Assembly: GCA_937924755.1 (NCBI GenBank)
Contig: CALEVZ010000065.1
Span: 1-43,051 of the forward strand
Direction of reading: 5' to 3'
DNA from: an uncultured bacterium
Lineage (GTDB): Bacteria; Acidobacteriota; Thermoanaerobaculia; Thermoanaerobaculales; Thermoanaerobaculaceae
Length of the DNA: 43,051 nucleotides
In this document: piece after piece, positions 33,029 through 41,176 of the stretch
Position numbering within the stretch: position 1 is the stretch's first letter
How the letters are laid out: each line of letters opens with the position of its first letter
Notes under the pieces: generated by a model
What the model was told of the DNA's origin: nothing
What the model saw: only the letters and a program-made list of their open reading frames with translations
The model's database searches: none
Translations under genes and position numbers: made by a program

Positions 33029-34813
33029 ATGGTTCCCCGCCACCCCGCCGAACCCCTCCCCTCCCGCCTGGTGGACACCCTCGCCTGGCTGGCGGCCCTG
33101 GCCCTGGTTCTCGCGCTGCCCCTGCTGTGGAGCACCGCCGCCGAGGAGACCTTCCGCGCCCCCAAGGCGCACCTGGCGGTGCTGCTGTGGGCGCTGCTGG
33201 CTGCCACCTTCGCCGTGCGGGCACCGGCGGAGGCCTGGCGGGACGGCTGGTGGCTGGCCTGGGCCGGGGTGCTGGCCGGCGGGGCTGTGAGCGCCGCCTT
33301 CAACGCCCAGCCGCTGCGCGTGGCAGGCTGCCTCATTCCTCTGGCGCTGGTCGCCCTGGGGTGGGGAGCCTTGCGCCAGCTGCCCGAAGCGCGCCGGCGC
33401 ACGCTGCTGCGAGCGGTGTGTCTGGCCGGAGCGGTGCAGGCGGCGCTGACCTTGCTGTTCCTGTCGCGCGCTTGGCGGCCCGAGAGCTTCGGCCTGCTGA
33501 AGGAGCTGGGGCAGCTTCACGGCCGCTTCGCCTGGATCGGCACCATGGGTAACCCCGGCGACGTGGCGGTGTTTCTGGTCCTGCCGGCGCTGCTGTCGAC
33601 GCAGCGCGCCCTCGCCGGCCGCCGGCGCTGGGGGTGGGGGGCGGCGGCGCTGCTGCAGGTGGGGGTGATCTTCGGCACCCGCACCCTCACCGCCTTGCTG
33701 GCGTTGGTCGTCGGAGCGGCGCTGCTGGGCTGGCGGCAGCTCCCACGCAGACGGCGCCTTCCCGTTCTGGCCGCGGCGGCGGCGGCACTGGTGCTTCTGG
33801 TCACCCTCACTCCCCTGCGCGAACGCATCGCCGTCAATGTGCGGGAGGTGCGGGAGTACGGCTGGGCCGGCCTGGGCAGCTTTCGCGGCGCCGGCATGGG
33901 AGCTGCCGTAGGCATGCTCACCGCCCGCCCCCTGGCCGGAGTGGGAGCGGGACAGTTCGAGGCTCACTCCTTCCGCTTCGTCCCCGAGCACACCCTGGCC
34001 GAGCGTGGCCGCTACCTGGGTTTGGAAACCGCCTTCGGGGAGGCCCACAACGATGTCCTGCAGTACGCCGCCGAAACCGGGCTGGTGGGCATGGCCCTGG
34101 CGGCAGCGGGGATTGTCTTGGCGTGGCGACGGCGCCCCCGCGGTCGCGGCGTGGTGGGGGACCTTCCTTCGTTGGTGGTCGCCGCGGCGGCTCTGGCCCT
34201 CAGCCAGTTTCCCCTCCACCTGGCCGCCGTGGCCGCCCAGTGGGCCGTGGTAGCGGCCCTGGCGCTACCACCCCTGCCCGCGCCCCGGCGTGAAACCTCT
34301 GGACGCGCCTGGGCCGGGCTCATCGTCGTCCTGGCATGCCTCGGGATCGCTGGCGGTCTTGTCTGGCAGCGCTGGCGCGCCGGCGTCACCCTGCAGCAGG
34401 CGAGGCTGCTCACCCAGGCGTTGCGCGCCACCGCCACCGCGGCGGCGCGCGCCGAGGCCTCCCGCCGTGCCTTGGAACGGGTGGAGGAGCGCCTCCGCTG
34501 GCTGCCCTACTCCTGGCGGGGCCACGTCATTGCCGGCAACCTGGCGGTGGACGCCGGCCGCCTGGAGGTCGCCCTCGCCCACTTTGCCGCCGCCCTCCGT
34601 CTGGCCGAGCGCCCCGAGATCCGCTTCAACGTCGGCCTGGCCCTCTACCTGGCCGGCGAGCAGGAGACCGGCCTCACTCATCTGACCCAGGCGGTCAAAC
34701 TCAATCCCGCGGTGCTCCACGAGATTGCCGCCGGCGATCTGCGCCGCCGGCTGCTCCAGCGTCTGGCCGCCGAGGGCTACATCCAACGCTACCCGTGGGT
34801 GGGTGAAGAATAG
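33029..34813 (+). CDS. O-antigen ligase/polymerase-like membrane protein with C-terminal TPR
   Basis: 594 residues, start ATG 33029 with GGAGG in the end of smc, two bases after its stop. About ten to twelve hydrophobic segments cover residues 1-440. The Wzy_C/WaaL hallmark is present: TMGNPGDVAVFLVLPALL, then GVGAGQFEAHSFRFVPEH, then EAHNDVLQYAAETGLVGM, which includes the conserved His of the large periplasmic loop. Residues about 480-590 form TPR-like helices (WRGHVIAGNLAVDAGRLEVALAHF, RFNVGLALYLAGEQETGLTHLTQA). Such proteins attach or polymerise lipid-linked glycans, or glycosylate pilins (PilO/TfpW-type ligases share the fold). Which of these it does cannot be told from sequence. Confidence 0.8.
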   Translation: MVPRHPAEPLPSRLVDTLAWLAALALVLALPLLWSTAAEETFRAPKAHLAVLLWALLAATFAVRAPAEAWRDGWWLAWAGVLAGGAVSAAFNAQPLRVAGCLIPLALVALGWGALRQLPEARRRTLLRAVCLAGAVQAALTLLFLSRAWRPESFGLLKELGQLHGRFAWIGTMGNPGDVAVFLVLPALLSTQRALAGRRRWGWGAAALLQVGVIFGTRTLTALLALVVGAALLGWRQLPRRRRLPVLAAAAAALVLLVTLTPLRERIAVNVREVREYGWAGLGSFRGAGMGAAVGMLTARPLAGVGAGQFEAHSFRFVPEHTLAERGRYLGLETAFGEAHNDVLQYAAETGLVGMALAAAGIVLAWRRRPRGRGVVGDLPSLVVAAAALALSQFPLHLAAVAAQWAVVAALALPPLPAPRRETSGRAWAGLIVVLACLGIAGGLVWQRWRAGVTLQQARLLTQALRATATAAARAEASRRALERVEERLRWLPYSWRGHVIAGNLAVDAGRLEVALAHFAAALRLAERPEIRFNVGLALYLAGEQETGLTHLTQAVKLNPAVLHEIAAGDLRRRLLQRLAAEGYIQRYPWVGEE

Positions 34814-34847
34814 ATGGGAAGACGAGGCGGGCGCCAGGGCCGGTAGG

Positions 34848-34889
34848 GTGACCGTGGCCGTGTCCGTGCCCGTGGCCGTACCTGTATCG
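34848..34889 (+). repeat. GTGNCC hexanucleotide tract after the smc operon
   Basis: Seven hexamers in perfect phase: GTGACC, GTGGCC, GTGTCC, GTGCCC, GTGGCC, GTACCT, GTATCG. This is the cleanest of the copies. It begins 35 bases after the stop of the ligase-like gene, in the same orientation, and lies in the 118-base gap before the convergent gpsA. Confidence 0.75.
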
Positions 34890-34931
34890 ACGTTGGCGTA
34901 GAAAAGCCTCCCCGTGCCGTAGCCGGCGTTC

Positions 34932-35930
34932 TCACAGCTGGGCTTCGTCTTTGAGCTCGCGGGTCATCAGCCAGTGCACCGCCTCCCGAGGGGTAACCTG
35001 GCCGTCGAGAATACTTTCCACCACGAAGGTGATGGGCATCTCGACCTGATGCCGGCGGGCAAGGGCGGCGGCGGCCCGGGTGGTGGGCACCCCTTCCGCC
35101 ACCTCGCGTCCCGCCAGGACGACCTCAAGGGACTCCCCGCGCCCTAGACGTTCGCCGGCGGTGCGGTTGCGCGACAGGGTGCCGGTACAGGTGAGGACCA
35201 AATCGCCCATGCCCGCCAGGCCGCGGAACGTCTCCTCCCTCCCACCCAGCTTGACCCCCAGGCGAGTGATCTCGTGGATGCCGCGGGTCAGCAGCGCCGC
35301 CAGGGTGTTGTGCCCCAACCCCAGGCCCTGGGCCAGCCCGGCGGCGATGGCGATGACGTTCTTCAAGGCGCCGGCGAGCTCGACGCCCACCACGTCGCTG
35401 GAAGTGTAAAAACGAAAGGAGGGGGCCGAGATGCGGCGCTGCAGGCGACGGACGACCTCCCGATCGGAGCCGGCGAGCACCGCCGCGGTGGGGAGGTTGT
35501 CGGCCACCTCGCGGGCGAAGGACGGCCCGGAAAGAGCCACGAACTGTGCAGGGGGCAGCGCCAACTCCTCCTGGACGATTTCGTCCATGCGTTGCAAGGT
35601 CGACACCTCGATCCCCTTGGAGGCGGACACCAGCGGGGCGCCGGCCGGAAAGTGCTGGCGCAGGGGGCGTAGCACGCTTCGCGCGAACTGCACCGGCACC
35701 GTGAACACCACCGCCTCGGCGCCCTCGACCGCGGCGGCCAGTTGCCCACTGGCGCGCACCTCCTGCGGGAAGGAGCACTCGGGGAGAAACAACGGGTTGC
35801 GGTGCTCGTTGTTGATCCCCTCCACCACCTCCGGCTCCAGCGCCCACACCGTCACCTCGCAGCCGCAACGGCCGAGATGAATGGCCAGCGCCGACCCCCA
35901 CGACCCCGCGCCCAGCACCGCCACTTTCAC
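34932..35930 (-). CDS. gpsA: Glycerol-3-phosphate dehydrogenase [NAD(P)+]
   Basis: Reduces dihydroxyacetone phosphate to sn-glycerol 3-phosphate for phospholipid synthesis. 332 residues from GTG 35930, in a GTGA overlap with plsY; a start 15 bases upstream is possible but less likely. Nucleotide-binding GAGSWGSALA at 7-16, SKGIEV, LSGPSFAREV, the catalytic ALKNVIAIAAG, LAGMGDLVLTCTGTLSRNRTAG and a C-terminal RELKDE are all standard. It directly follows plsY, so the operon supplies both the glycerol phosphate backbone and its first acylation. Confidence 0.96.
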   Translation of the reverse strand: MKVAVLGAGSWGSALAIHLGRCGCEVTVWALEPEVVEGINNEHRNPLFLPECSFPQEVRASGQLAAAVEGAEAVVFTVPVQFARSVLRPLRQHFPAGAPLVSASKGIEVSTLQRMDEIVQEELALPPAQFVALSGPSFAREVADNLPTAAVLAGSDREVVRRLQRRISAPSFRFYTSSDVVGVELAGALKNVIAIAAGLAQGLGLGHNTLAALLTRGIHEITRLGVKLGGREETFRGLAGMGDLVLTCTGTLSRNRTAGERLGRGESLEVVLAGREVAEGVPTTRAAAALARRHQVEMPITFVVESILDGQVTPREAVHWLMTRELKDEAQL

Positions 35931-36526
35931 CGTTTCCCCCCCCACATACGCGGCTCCTCGCGCCGTGCCAGCCGGCGAATATTGCCGTGGTGGCGGCCAA
36001 TGATAACCAGGGCGGTCATCACGGCTGCCCCCAGCTCGCCGCGGGTCGGCTCCCCGACCGCCTGAAGGGCGACCGGGAAGGCCGCGGCGGCGCAGACGCT
36101 AGCCAGGGAGACGTAGCGCCACAAGGCCAGCACCACCACCCAGACCACCGCCACTACAGCACAGGCCGCCGGAGCGAGGATGAGGAGGCCGCCCACCGCC
36201 GTCGCCACCCCCTTGCCGCCCGAAAAACCCAGCCACACGGGAAAGCAGTGCCCGACCACCGCGGCCACGGCCGCCGCCGCCGCCCAGTCGGGGCTGGCGG
36301 TGGTCTGGCGCATGAGCAGTACGGCAGCGACGCCCTTGCCCACGTCCAGGAACGCCACCACCAGCGCAACCTTCCAGCCGGCGGCACGCAAGGTGTTGGT
36401 GGCACCTACGTTACCCGAGCCGATGGTGCGCACGTCGCCGTGCCCGGCCAGACGCACGGCCAAATATGCGAAGGGAATGGATCCCAGCAGGTAGGCGACC
36501 AGGAGAGCCACTTCACGCATCCCCAT
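35927..36526 (-). CDS. plsY: Glycerol-3-phosphate acyltransferase PlsY
   Basis: Integral membrane acyltransferase using acyl-phosphate to make lysophosphatidate. 199 residues with five or so membrane helices. The three conserved loops are visible: GSIPFAYLAVRLAG with RTIGSGNVGATNTLRAAG, then DVGKG, then GHCFPVWLGFSGGKGVAT, and RHHGNIRRL near the C-terminus. ATG 36526 is preferred over ATG 36520 because GGAGG lies six to seven bases upstream; it overlaps the end of thpR by 14 bases. Coupled to gpsA downstream. Confidence 0.95.
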   Translation of the reverse strand: MGMREVALLVAYLLGSIPFAYLAVRLAGHGDVRTIGSGNVGATNTLRAAGWKVALVVAFLDVGKGVAAVLLMRQTTASPDWAAAAAVAAVVGHCFPVWLGFSGGKGVATAVGGLLILAPAACAVVAVVWVVVLALWRYVSLASVCAAAAFPVALQAVGEPTRGELGAAVMTALVIIGRHHGNIRRLARREEPRMWGGKR

Positions 36527-37094
36527 CGCTTCCCTCCGACTCCCCCACGGCGAGCCTCGCCAGCGCCTGGTAGCGCGCCCCGCCGGCTCCCAGCTGGCTG
36601 CGAAACAGCACCACTTCCCGGGCCACAAAGGGCGGCAACCGCCACCCGGCCACCTCCTGCAAGAAGCGCTCCACCGCCTCGTTCCCCCAGGGGCGCTCCA
36701 ACCGTGCGAGAGTGAGGTGGAGCGAGAACCCCCTCTCCTCGGTAGGCACCCCGTGACGCCAGGCGCACTGCTCCAGACGCCCAGCCCACCCCTCAATCCC
36801 CGCCGCCTCACCCCCCACCCACGCCACCCGCGGGCGCCGGGAGGAGGGAAAAAAACCGCCACCGGCCAGTGCCACGGTCACCGGTTTCACCTGCTGCAAG
36901 GCCAGCGCGGCGTCCTGCTGCAACCGCTCCACCACCCGATCCTCGAGCTCGCCGAGAAATTTCAAGGTGACATGGAGGCTCTCAGGTCGCACCCAGCGGG
37001 CGGGGGGCAGCAGCCGACGCAGCGGCGCCAGGCCATCGGCCAGGGTGCGCCGCAGCGGCTCGGGCAGCTCGACGGCGAAGAAAACCCGCATCAT
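36513..37094 (-). CDS. thpR: RNA 2',3'-cyclic phosphodiesterase (2H family, ThpR/LigT)
   Basis: 193 residues, the usual size. Two HxTL motifs define the 2H phosphoesterase active site: HVTLKFLG at 41-48 and HLTLARL beginning at His126. The N-terminal MRVFFAVELP strand is typical. The enzyme opens 2',3'-cyclic phosphate ends of RNA to 2'-phosphate; the physiological substrate in bacteria is unclear. ATG 37094 is in an ATGA overlap with the cinA stop. A cinA-thpR pairing is common in bacteria. Confidence 0.93.
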   Translation of the reverse strand: MMRVFFAVELPEPLRRTLADGLAPLRRLLPPARWVRPESLHVTLKFLGELEDRVVERLQQDAALALQQVKPVTVALAGGGFFPSSRRPRVAWVGGEAAGIEGWAGRLEQCAWRHGVPTEERGFSLHLTLARLERPWGNEAVERFLQEVAGWRLPPFVAREVVLFRSQLGAGGARYQALARLAVGESEGSDGDA

Positions 37095-38311
37095 CCCCCC
37101 ACCACGCATCGCCGCAGGAGATCCAGAGCCATGTTGGTGGCCCACTCCCGCACCGCTGCGCGGTCACCGGGAAAGGTAAAAACTTCATGCCGTCGCCCCG
37201 TCGGGGTGAGCGCGGCCAGGTGCACCGTGCCCACCGGTTTGGCCTCGCTGCCGCCGCCGGGCCCGGCGATGCCAGTGACGGCGACGGCGCACTCCGCCCC
37301 CAGCCGCAGTGCCCCGGCCGCCATGGCTTCAGCAACCGGCTGGCTGACCGCACCATGCTCCTCGACGAGGCGCGGATCAACGCCTAGAAGCTGCGCTTTC
37401 AGCGCGTTGGAGTAGGCCACTACGCCGCCGATGAACACCTCGCTGGCGCCGGCCTCGGCGGTAACCCGCGCACCCACCGAGCCCCCCGTGCACGACTCGG
37501 CTACCGCCAGTCGCCAGCCCCGCTGCCGCAGTGTTGCCAGGAGTGCCCCCGCCAGAGTGACATCGTCGACCCCGTAAAGATCCGCGCCGGCGGCGGCAAC
37601 GAAGGCTTCCTCCATGTCGCTCATCCGCCGGCAAGCCCCCTCTCCCGCCGCCTCCAACACCAAATCCACCAGCCCGCGGCTGGCCAGGATGGTGACATGC
37701 TCGCGACCGAACCGCTCGTACAGCGGCGCCACCCTTGCCTCCACCTGGGACTCGTACACCCCGGCCAGACGCAGCACCCGCACCGTTCCTTCCTCCACGG
37801 GCCAGCGGGGCAGGAGGTGACGGGTGAGGATGGTTTCGAACTCCACCGGGACACCGGGCAGTAGCACGACCGTCATATCCCCCGACACCAGTAATTGTCC
37901 GGGCGCGGTGCCCCGGGGGTTGGGGAGGATTTCCGCCCCCTCGATGATGTCCGCCATTTTCAGCGCAAAGGTGGGCACTTCGCGGCCCAACGCCCGGTAG
38001 CGGGCCGCCAACGCCTCCTCCAACGGGGGGAATCGGTGGATACCCACTCCAAGGGCTCGCGCCACTCCCTCTCGGGTGACATCGTCGGCAGTGGGGCCGA
38101 GTCCACCCGAAACGATGACCAGGCCAACGCGACCGGCCAGGCTTGCGACCGCCTCGGCGACGGCTGCCTCATCGTCCTCGACGCAGCGCTTTTCCACCAG
38201 GCGGAAGCCGCGACCGCGCAGCAGGCGAGCGGCCAGCAGCGAGTTGGTGTCGGTGCGCTGGGTGCGCAGCAACTCCGACCCGACGGCGATGAAGGCGGCA
38301 GGCGTGGTCAC
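37091..38311 (-). CDS. cinA: CinA-like protein / nicotinamide-nucleotide amidase
   Basis: 406 residues. The N-terminal MoCF-like domain (about 1-170) has AVGSELLRTQRTDTNS, VSGGLGPTADDVTREGVA and LLPGVPVEFETIL, typical of the ADP-ribose pyrophosphatase (COG1058) part. The C-terminal CinA domain (about 250-406) has AESCTGGSVGARVTAEAGAS, GGVVAYSNALKAQLLGV and VTGIAGPGGGSEAKPVGTVHLA, the NMN deamidase active site. Together they recycle NMN and related nucleotides in NAD metabolism. GTG 38311 is chosen because TACAAT lies exactly six bases upstream and because it begins the conserved N-terminus. First gene of the cinA-thpR-plsY-gpsA operon. Confidence 0.95.
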   Translation of the reverse strand: MTTPAAFIAVGSELLRTQRTDTNSLLAARLLRGRGFRLVEKRCVEDDEAAVAEAVASLAGRVGLVIVSGGLGPTADDVTREGVARALGVGIHRFPPLEEALAARYRALGREVPTFALKMADIIEGAEILPNPRGTAPGQLLVSGDMTVVLLPGVPVEFETILTRHLLPRWPVEEGTVRVLRLAGVYESQVEARVAPLYERFGREHVTILASRGLVDLVLEAAGEGACRRMSDMEEAFVAAAGADLYGVDDVTLAGALLATLRQRGWRLAVAESCTGGSVGARVTAEAGASEVFIGGVVAYSNALKAQLLGVDPRLVEEHGAVSQPVAEAMAAGALRLGAECAVAVTGIAGPGGGSEAKPVGTVHLAALTPTGRRHEVFTFPGDRAAVREWATNMALDLLRRCVVGG

Positions 38312-38317
38312 GCGGCG

Positions 38318-38323
38318 ATTGTA
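38318..38323 (-). promoter_or_regulatory. Leaderless -10 (TACAAT) for the cinA operon
   Basis: On the minus strand TACAAT lies six bases before the GTG at 38311, the same spacing as at genes 418, 8229 and 38385. No -35 hexamer is recognisable at 16-18 bases. Confidence 0.6.
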
Positions 38324-38349
38324 GCGAAACCCCTTGCGACGGCGCCCGC

Positions 38350-38378
38350 TTGCGCGCGAGGTCGTTTGGCGGTGAAAT
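38350..38378 (+). promoter_or_regulatory. Possible leaderless promoter for the NIF3-family gene
   Basis: TTGCGC (38350-38355), a 17-base spacer, and TGAAAT (38373-38378, 4 of 6 to consensus), then exactly six bases to the ATG at 38385. Together with the cinA -10 on the other strand it forms a divergent promoter in a 73-base gap. Confidence 0.4.
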
Positions 38379-38384
38379 GAACCC

Positions 38385-39146
38385 ATGCACCGCGATCAAC
38401 TCATCGCCTATCTCGACGATCACCTCAATGCCGATACCCTGCGCGACGCGGCAGTGAACGGACTGCAGGTGGAGGGTCGCGTCGACATCCACCGGGTGGC
38501 CACCGCGGTATCCTCCTCCGCTGCGCTGTTCCGCGCCGCCGCCGCCTGGGGGGCCGACGCCGTTCTGGTTCATCATGGTCTCCTCTGGAGAGGGGTGGAT
38601 CCCGTACCGCTGGCGGGTGCCACCCGCGAGCGCCTGCGCCTGCTGCTCGCGGCGGACATCAACCTGCTCGCCTACCACTTGCCCCTGGACTGCCACGGCG
38701 AGCACGGCAACAACGCGGTGCTGGCGCGCCAGCTGGGCCTCGAGCACCTGGAGCCGTTCGGCCTCTATCACGGTGTCGCCATCGGCTTTGCCGGCGTTTT
38801 CCCCCAGCCCGTGGGCGTCGAGGAGTTGACGCGCCGCGTCGTGGCGGCCACGGGTCAGCAGCCGCTAGTATTTCCCGGCGGCGGCGAGGGGATCATCGCC
38901 TCGGTGGGGGTGGTCTCGGGGGGAGCGCCGGAAACCTTCGACGAGGCGGTATCCGCGGGTCTCGACGCCTTCATCACCGGTGAGGCCCGGGAGTGGGTGA
39001 TGCACCGCGCCGCCGAGGAAGGCGTGACCTTCATCGCCGCCGGGCACTACGCCACCGAGCGGTTCGGCGTGCGCGCCCTGGGCGAGCACCTGGCCAGCCG
39101 TTTCGGCCTGGAAGTGCGGTTTTTCGACTTCCCCAACCCCGCATGA
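38385..39146 (+). CDS. NIF3/YbgI-family metal-binding protein (GTP cyclohydrolase 1 type 2-like)
   Basis: 253 residues. The dinuclear metal site ligands are visible: HHG at 63-65 (LVHHGLLW), HLPLDCH with Asp102 near 98-104, and AGHYATERFGV near the C-terminus supplying His and Glu. N-LLAYHLPLD-x-x-x-G-N-N is the family signature. Family members are widely conserved, often annotated as Nif3-like dinuclear metal centre proteins; the GTP cyclohydrolase label applies to some homologues and should not be assumed. The protein is divergent from cinA and 108 bases before ilvE in the same direction. Confidence 0.92.
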   Translation: MHRDQLIAYLDDHLNADTLRDAAVNGLQVEGRVDIHRVATAVSSSAALFRAAAAWGADAVLVHHGLLWRGVDPVPLAGATRERLRLLLAADINLLAYHLPLDCHGEHGNNAVLARQLGLEHLEPFGLYHGVAIGFAGVFPQPVGVEELTRRVVAATGQQPLVFPGGGEGIIASVGVVSGGAPETFDEAVSAGLDAFITGEAREWVMHRAAEEGVTFIAAGHYATERFGVRALGEHLASRFGLEVRFFDFPNPA

Positions 39147-39202
39147 GGCGAAGGACCTTCGGAGAGAGACAGCAAGGGGTGGCGATCCGAGCAACGGTGA
39201 GC

Positions 39203-39252
39203 TACTCTGCCCGCGCAGTTTTTCGCGCGGCCGCGCCGCGCAGAGAGGAAGG
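39203..39252 (+). promoter_or_regulatory. Leader of the aminotransferase gene with hairpin and ribosome binding site
   Basis: A TACTCT -10-like hexamer (39203-39208) precedes a 6-bp hairpin CCGCGC/GCGCGG (39211-39216 and 39225-39230, loop AGTTTTTC), then GAGAGGAAGG (39243-39252), a ribosome binding site just before the ATG at 39255. The hairpin's T-run is in the loop rather than after the stem, so it is not a standard terminator. No leader peptide rich in Leu, Ile or Val codons was seen. Confidence 0.35.
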
Positions 39253-39254
39253 CC

Positions 39255-40325
39255 ATGGAGATCCGTGATCTTTCGGTGGTCCGCCCCCCCCTCGCACCTC
39301 TCGACCCAAACCGACTCCCCTTTGGCAAGACATTTTCTCCCAACATGTTTCTCATGGACTGGAAGGCCGATGCCGGGTGGCACGACCCGCGCATCGTGCC
39401 CTTCGGGCCACTGTCGCTGTCGCCGGCCACCGCCGTGCTCCACTATGGCCAGGAGATCTTCGAAGGGTTGAAGGCCTTCCGCCACGCCGACGGCAGCATC
39501 CACGTCTTTCGCCCCGACCGCAACGCGGCGCGCTTCAATCGCTCGGCCAGGCGCATGTCCATGCCGGAGCTGCCGGTCGAGCTGCACCTGCAGGCGATTC
39601 GCACGCTGGTGGCGCGGGACCGCGAATGGACCCCGCCCAAACCGGGGGCGCTGTACATCCGCCCGGCGATGATCGCCACGGAGGAGGCGCTGGGAGTGAA
39701 GTCTTCATCCAGCTTCCTCTTCTTCATCATCACCGGTCCCACCGGCCCCTATTTCAACACCGAAGGGGGGGTGCGCATCCTGGTGGCGCGGGACTGGGTG
39801 CGCGCCGCCCCGGGCGGCACCGGCTTCGCCAAGACCGGCGGCAATTACGCCGCCTCCCTGCTGGCCGGCGAGGAGGCCAAGCGACGCGGGTGCCATCAAG
39901 TGATGTGGCTGGACGCCGTGGAGCGTCGCCACGTGGAAGAGGTGGGGGCCATGAACCTCATGTTCGTCTTCGACGGCGTGGTCACTACGCCTCCCACCTC
40001 GGGCACCATCCTGGAGGGGGTCACCCGCGAGAGCATCCGGGTGGTGTGCCGCGAGCTGGGCATACCCTTCGTGGAACGGGCCATCCACATCGAGGAGGTG
40101 TTCAACGGCCTCGAAAACGGGGATTGCACCGAGATTTTCGGCTGCGGGACTGCGGCCGTGGTGTCGCCGGTGGGCGAGCTGGTGGACGTGGTCAATGGCG
40201 AGGAGAAGGTGTACCGGGTTGGCGACGGCAACGAGGGACCGATCGCCCGCCAGCTGCGGGAGCGCCTGACCGGGATCCAGTTCGGGGAGTACCCCGACAC
40301 CTTCGGCTGGCTGATGGCGGTGTAG
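39255..40325 (+). CDS. ilvE: Branched-chain amino acid aminotransferase
   Basis: PLP-dependent enzyme interconverting leucine, isoleucine and valine with their 2-keto acids. 356 residues, the size of the longer (type II/eukaryote-like) BCAT group. Motifs: FSPNMFLMDW, LHYGQEIFEGLKAFR at 62-76, FRPDRNAARFNRSARRM, YIRPAMIATEEALGV, GGTGFAKTGGNYAASLLAGEEA with the PLP-binding Lys193, VMWLDAVERRHVEEVGAMN, and EIFGCGTAAVVSPVG. The ATG follows a GAGGAAGG ribosome binding site. It ends only 12 bases from the convergent parA. Confidence 0.95.
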   Translation: MEIRDLSVVRPPLAPLDPNRLPFGKTFSPNMFLMDWKADAGWHDPRIVPFGPLSLSPATAVLHYGQEIFEGLKAFRHADGSIHVFRPDRNAARFNRSARRMSMPELPVELHLQAIRTLVARDREWTPPKPGALYIRPAMIATEEALGVKSSSSFLFFIITGPTGPYFNTEGGVRILVARDWVRAAPGGTGFAKTGGNYAASLLAGEEAKRRGCHQVMWLDAVERRHVEEVGAMNLMFVFDGVVTTPPTSGTILEGVTRESIRVVCRELGIPFVERAIHIEEVFNGLENGDCTEIFGCGTAAVVSPVGELVDVVNGEEKVYRVGDGNEGPIARQLRERLTGIQFGEYPDTFGWLMAV

Positions 40326-40337
40326 GGCGAGCGGACC

Positions 40338-41150
40338 TCACCCGCGCGGTGACCGGCGCACCGATCGCTTGCGCGCCGACGGGTCGCCTGTTTGCAGGTG
40401 TTCCGCCAGCTTTACGAACTGCCTTGCCAGCTTGTGGCCCGGGGCCAGGTCCACCAGAGGGCGGGAGGCCTGGTGGGACTCCCGGACCTTCACCGAGTAG
40501 GCGAGGTAAGGCTCCAGCACCGGCAGTCGCTCCCCCTTCAACTCCTCCACCAGGCGGCGGGGCAGAGCGGCCCGGCTCTGAAACTGGTTGACGACGATCC
40601 CTTCCACCTCGAGATCCGGGTTGTGGTCGGCTTTCACCTCCCGCACCACCTCCAGCAGCGCGTACAGGGCGCGGCGGGAGAAATCATCGCAATCAAAGGG
40701 TATGAGGCAGCGCCGGGCGGCGATCAGCGCGGACATGGTGAAGAAGTTGAGCGCCGGCGGCGTGTCGATCCAGATCTCCTCGAAACCGGAAAGGGCCATC
40801 AAAGCTTCGCGCAGCTTGTAGATCTTGTAGTGCGACTCCAGTTTCGACTGCAGCTCCTCCAGCTGCCGCGACGCCGGCATGAGGAAAAGTCCCGGCAGCG
40901 GGGTGGGGTGGACGAAAGCCGCCGGGTTCTCGCGAAACAGCTTGAAGCCGAGGGTCTGCTCGAAGAGGGCGGCAGCGCCGGGGAGGTTCTCCGCCCTGTC
41001 CGGACCGAGTAGGTGGGCCGTACTGTTGGCCTGGGGATCCAGATCCACCACCAGCACCCGGCGACCCGCGCGCGCCGCCACCGCCGCCAGGTTACAGACG
41101 ATGGTCGATTTGCCCACCCCGCCTTTCTGATTGAACACCACCCGTCGCAT
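40338..41150 (-). CDS. ParA-family ATPase (orphan)
   Basis: 270 residues from ATG 41150, which has GGAGG four to five bases upstream and begins the standard [17 protein letters not shown]-terminus (deviant Walker A at 9-16). An alternative ATG at 41180 would give ten extra residues and an ATGA overlap with the kinase gene; translation may be coupled there. Other motifs are [11 protein letters not shown] and [13 protein letters not shown], followed by [14 protein letters not shown]. There is no parB or site cluster nearby, so this is probably a cargo-positioning or regulatory ParA rather than the chromosome partition gene, though that is an inference. Its stop is 12 bases from ilvE. Confidence 0.88.
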   Translation of the reverse strand: MRRVVFNQKGGVGKSTIVCNLAAVAARAGRRVLVVDLDPQANSTAHLLGPDRAENLPGAAALFEQTLGFKLFRENPAAFVHPTPLPGLFLMPASRQLEELQSKLESHYKIYKLREALMALSGFEEIWIDTPPALNFFTMSALIAARRCLIPFDCDDFSRRALYALLEVVREVKADHNPDLEVEGIVVNQFQSRAALPRRLVEELKGERLPVLEPYLAYSVKVRESHQASRPLVDLAPGHKLARQFVKLAEHLQTGDPSARKRSVRRSPRG

Positions 41151-41176
41151 GCCCCCTCCTTCGCCCCGGGGTCTCC

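Noticed and set aside
34916-34927. GCCG/CGGC hairpin with a nearby T-run downstream of gpsA
   Set aside because: A four-base stem is expected by chance at this GC content.
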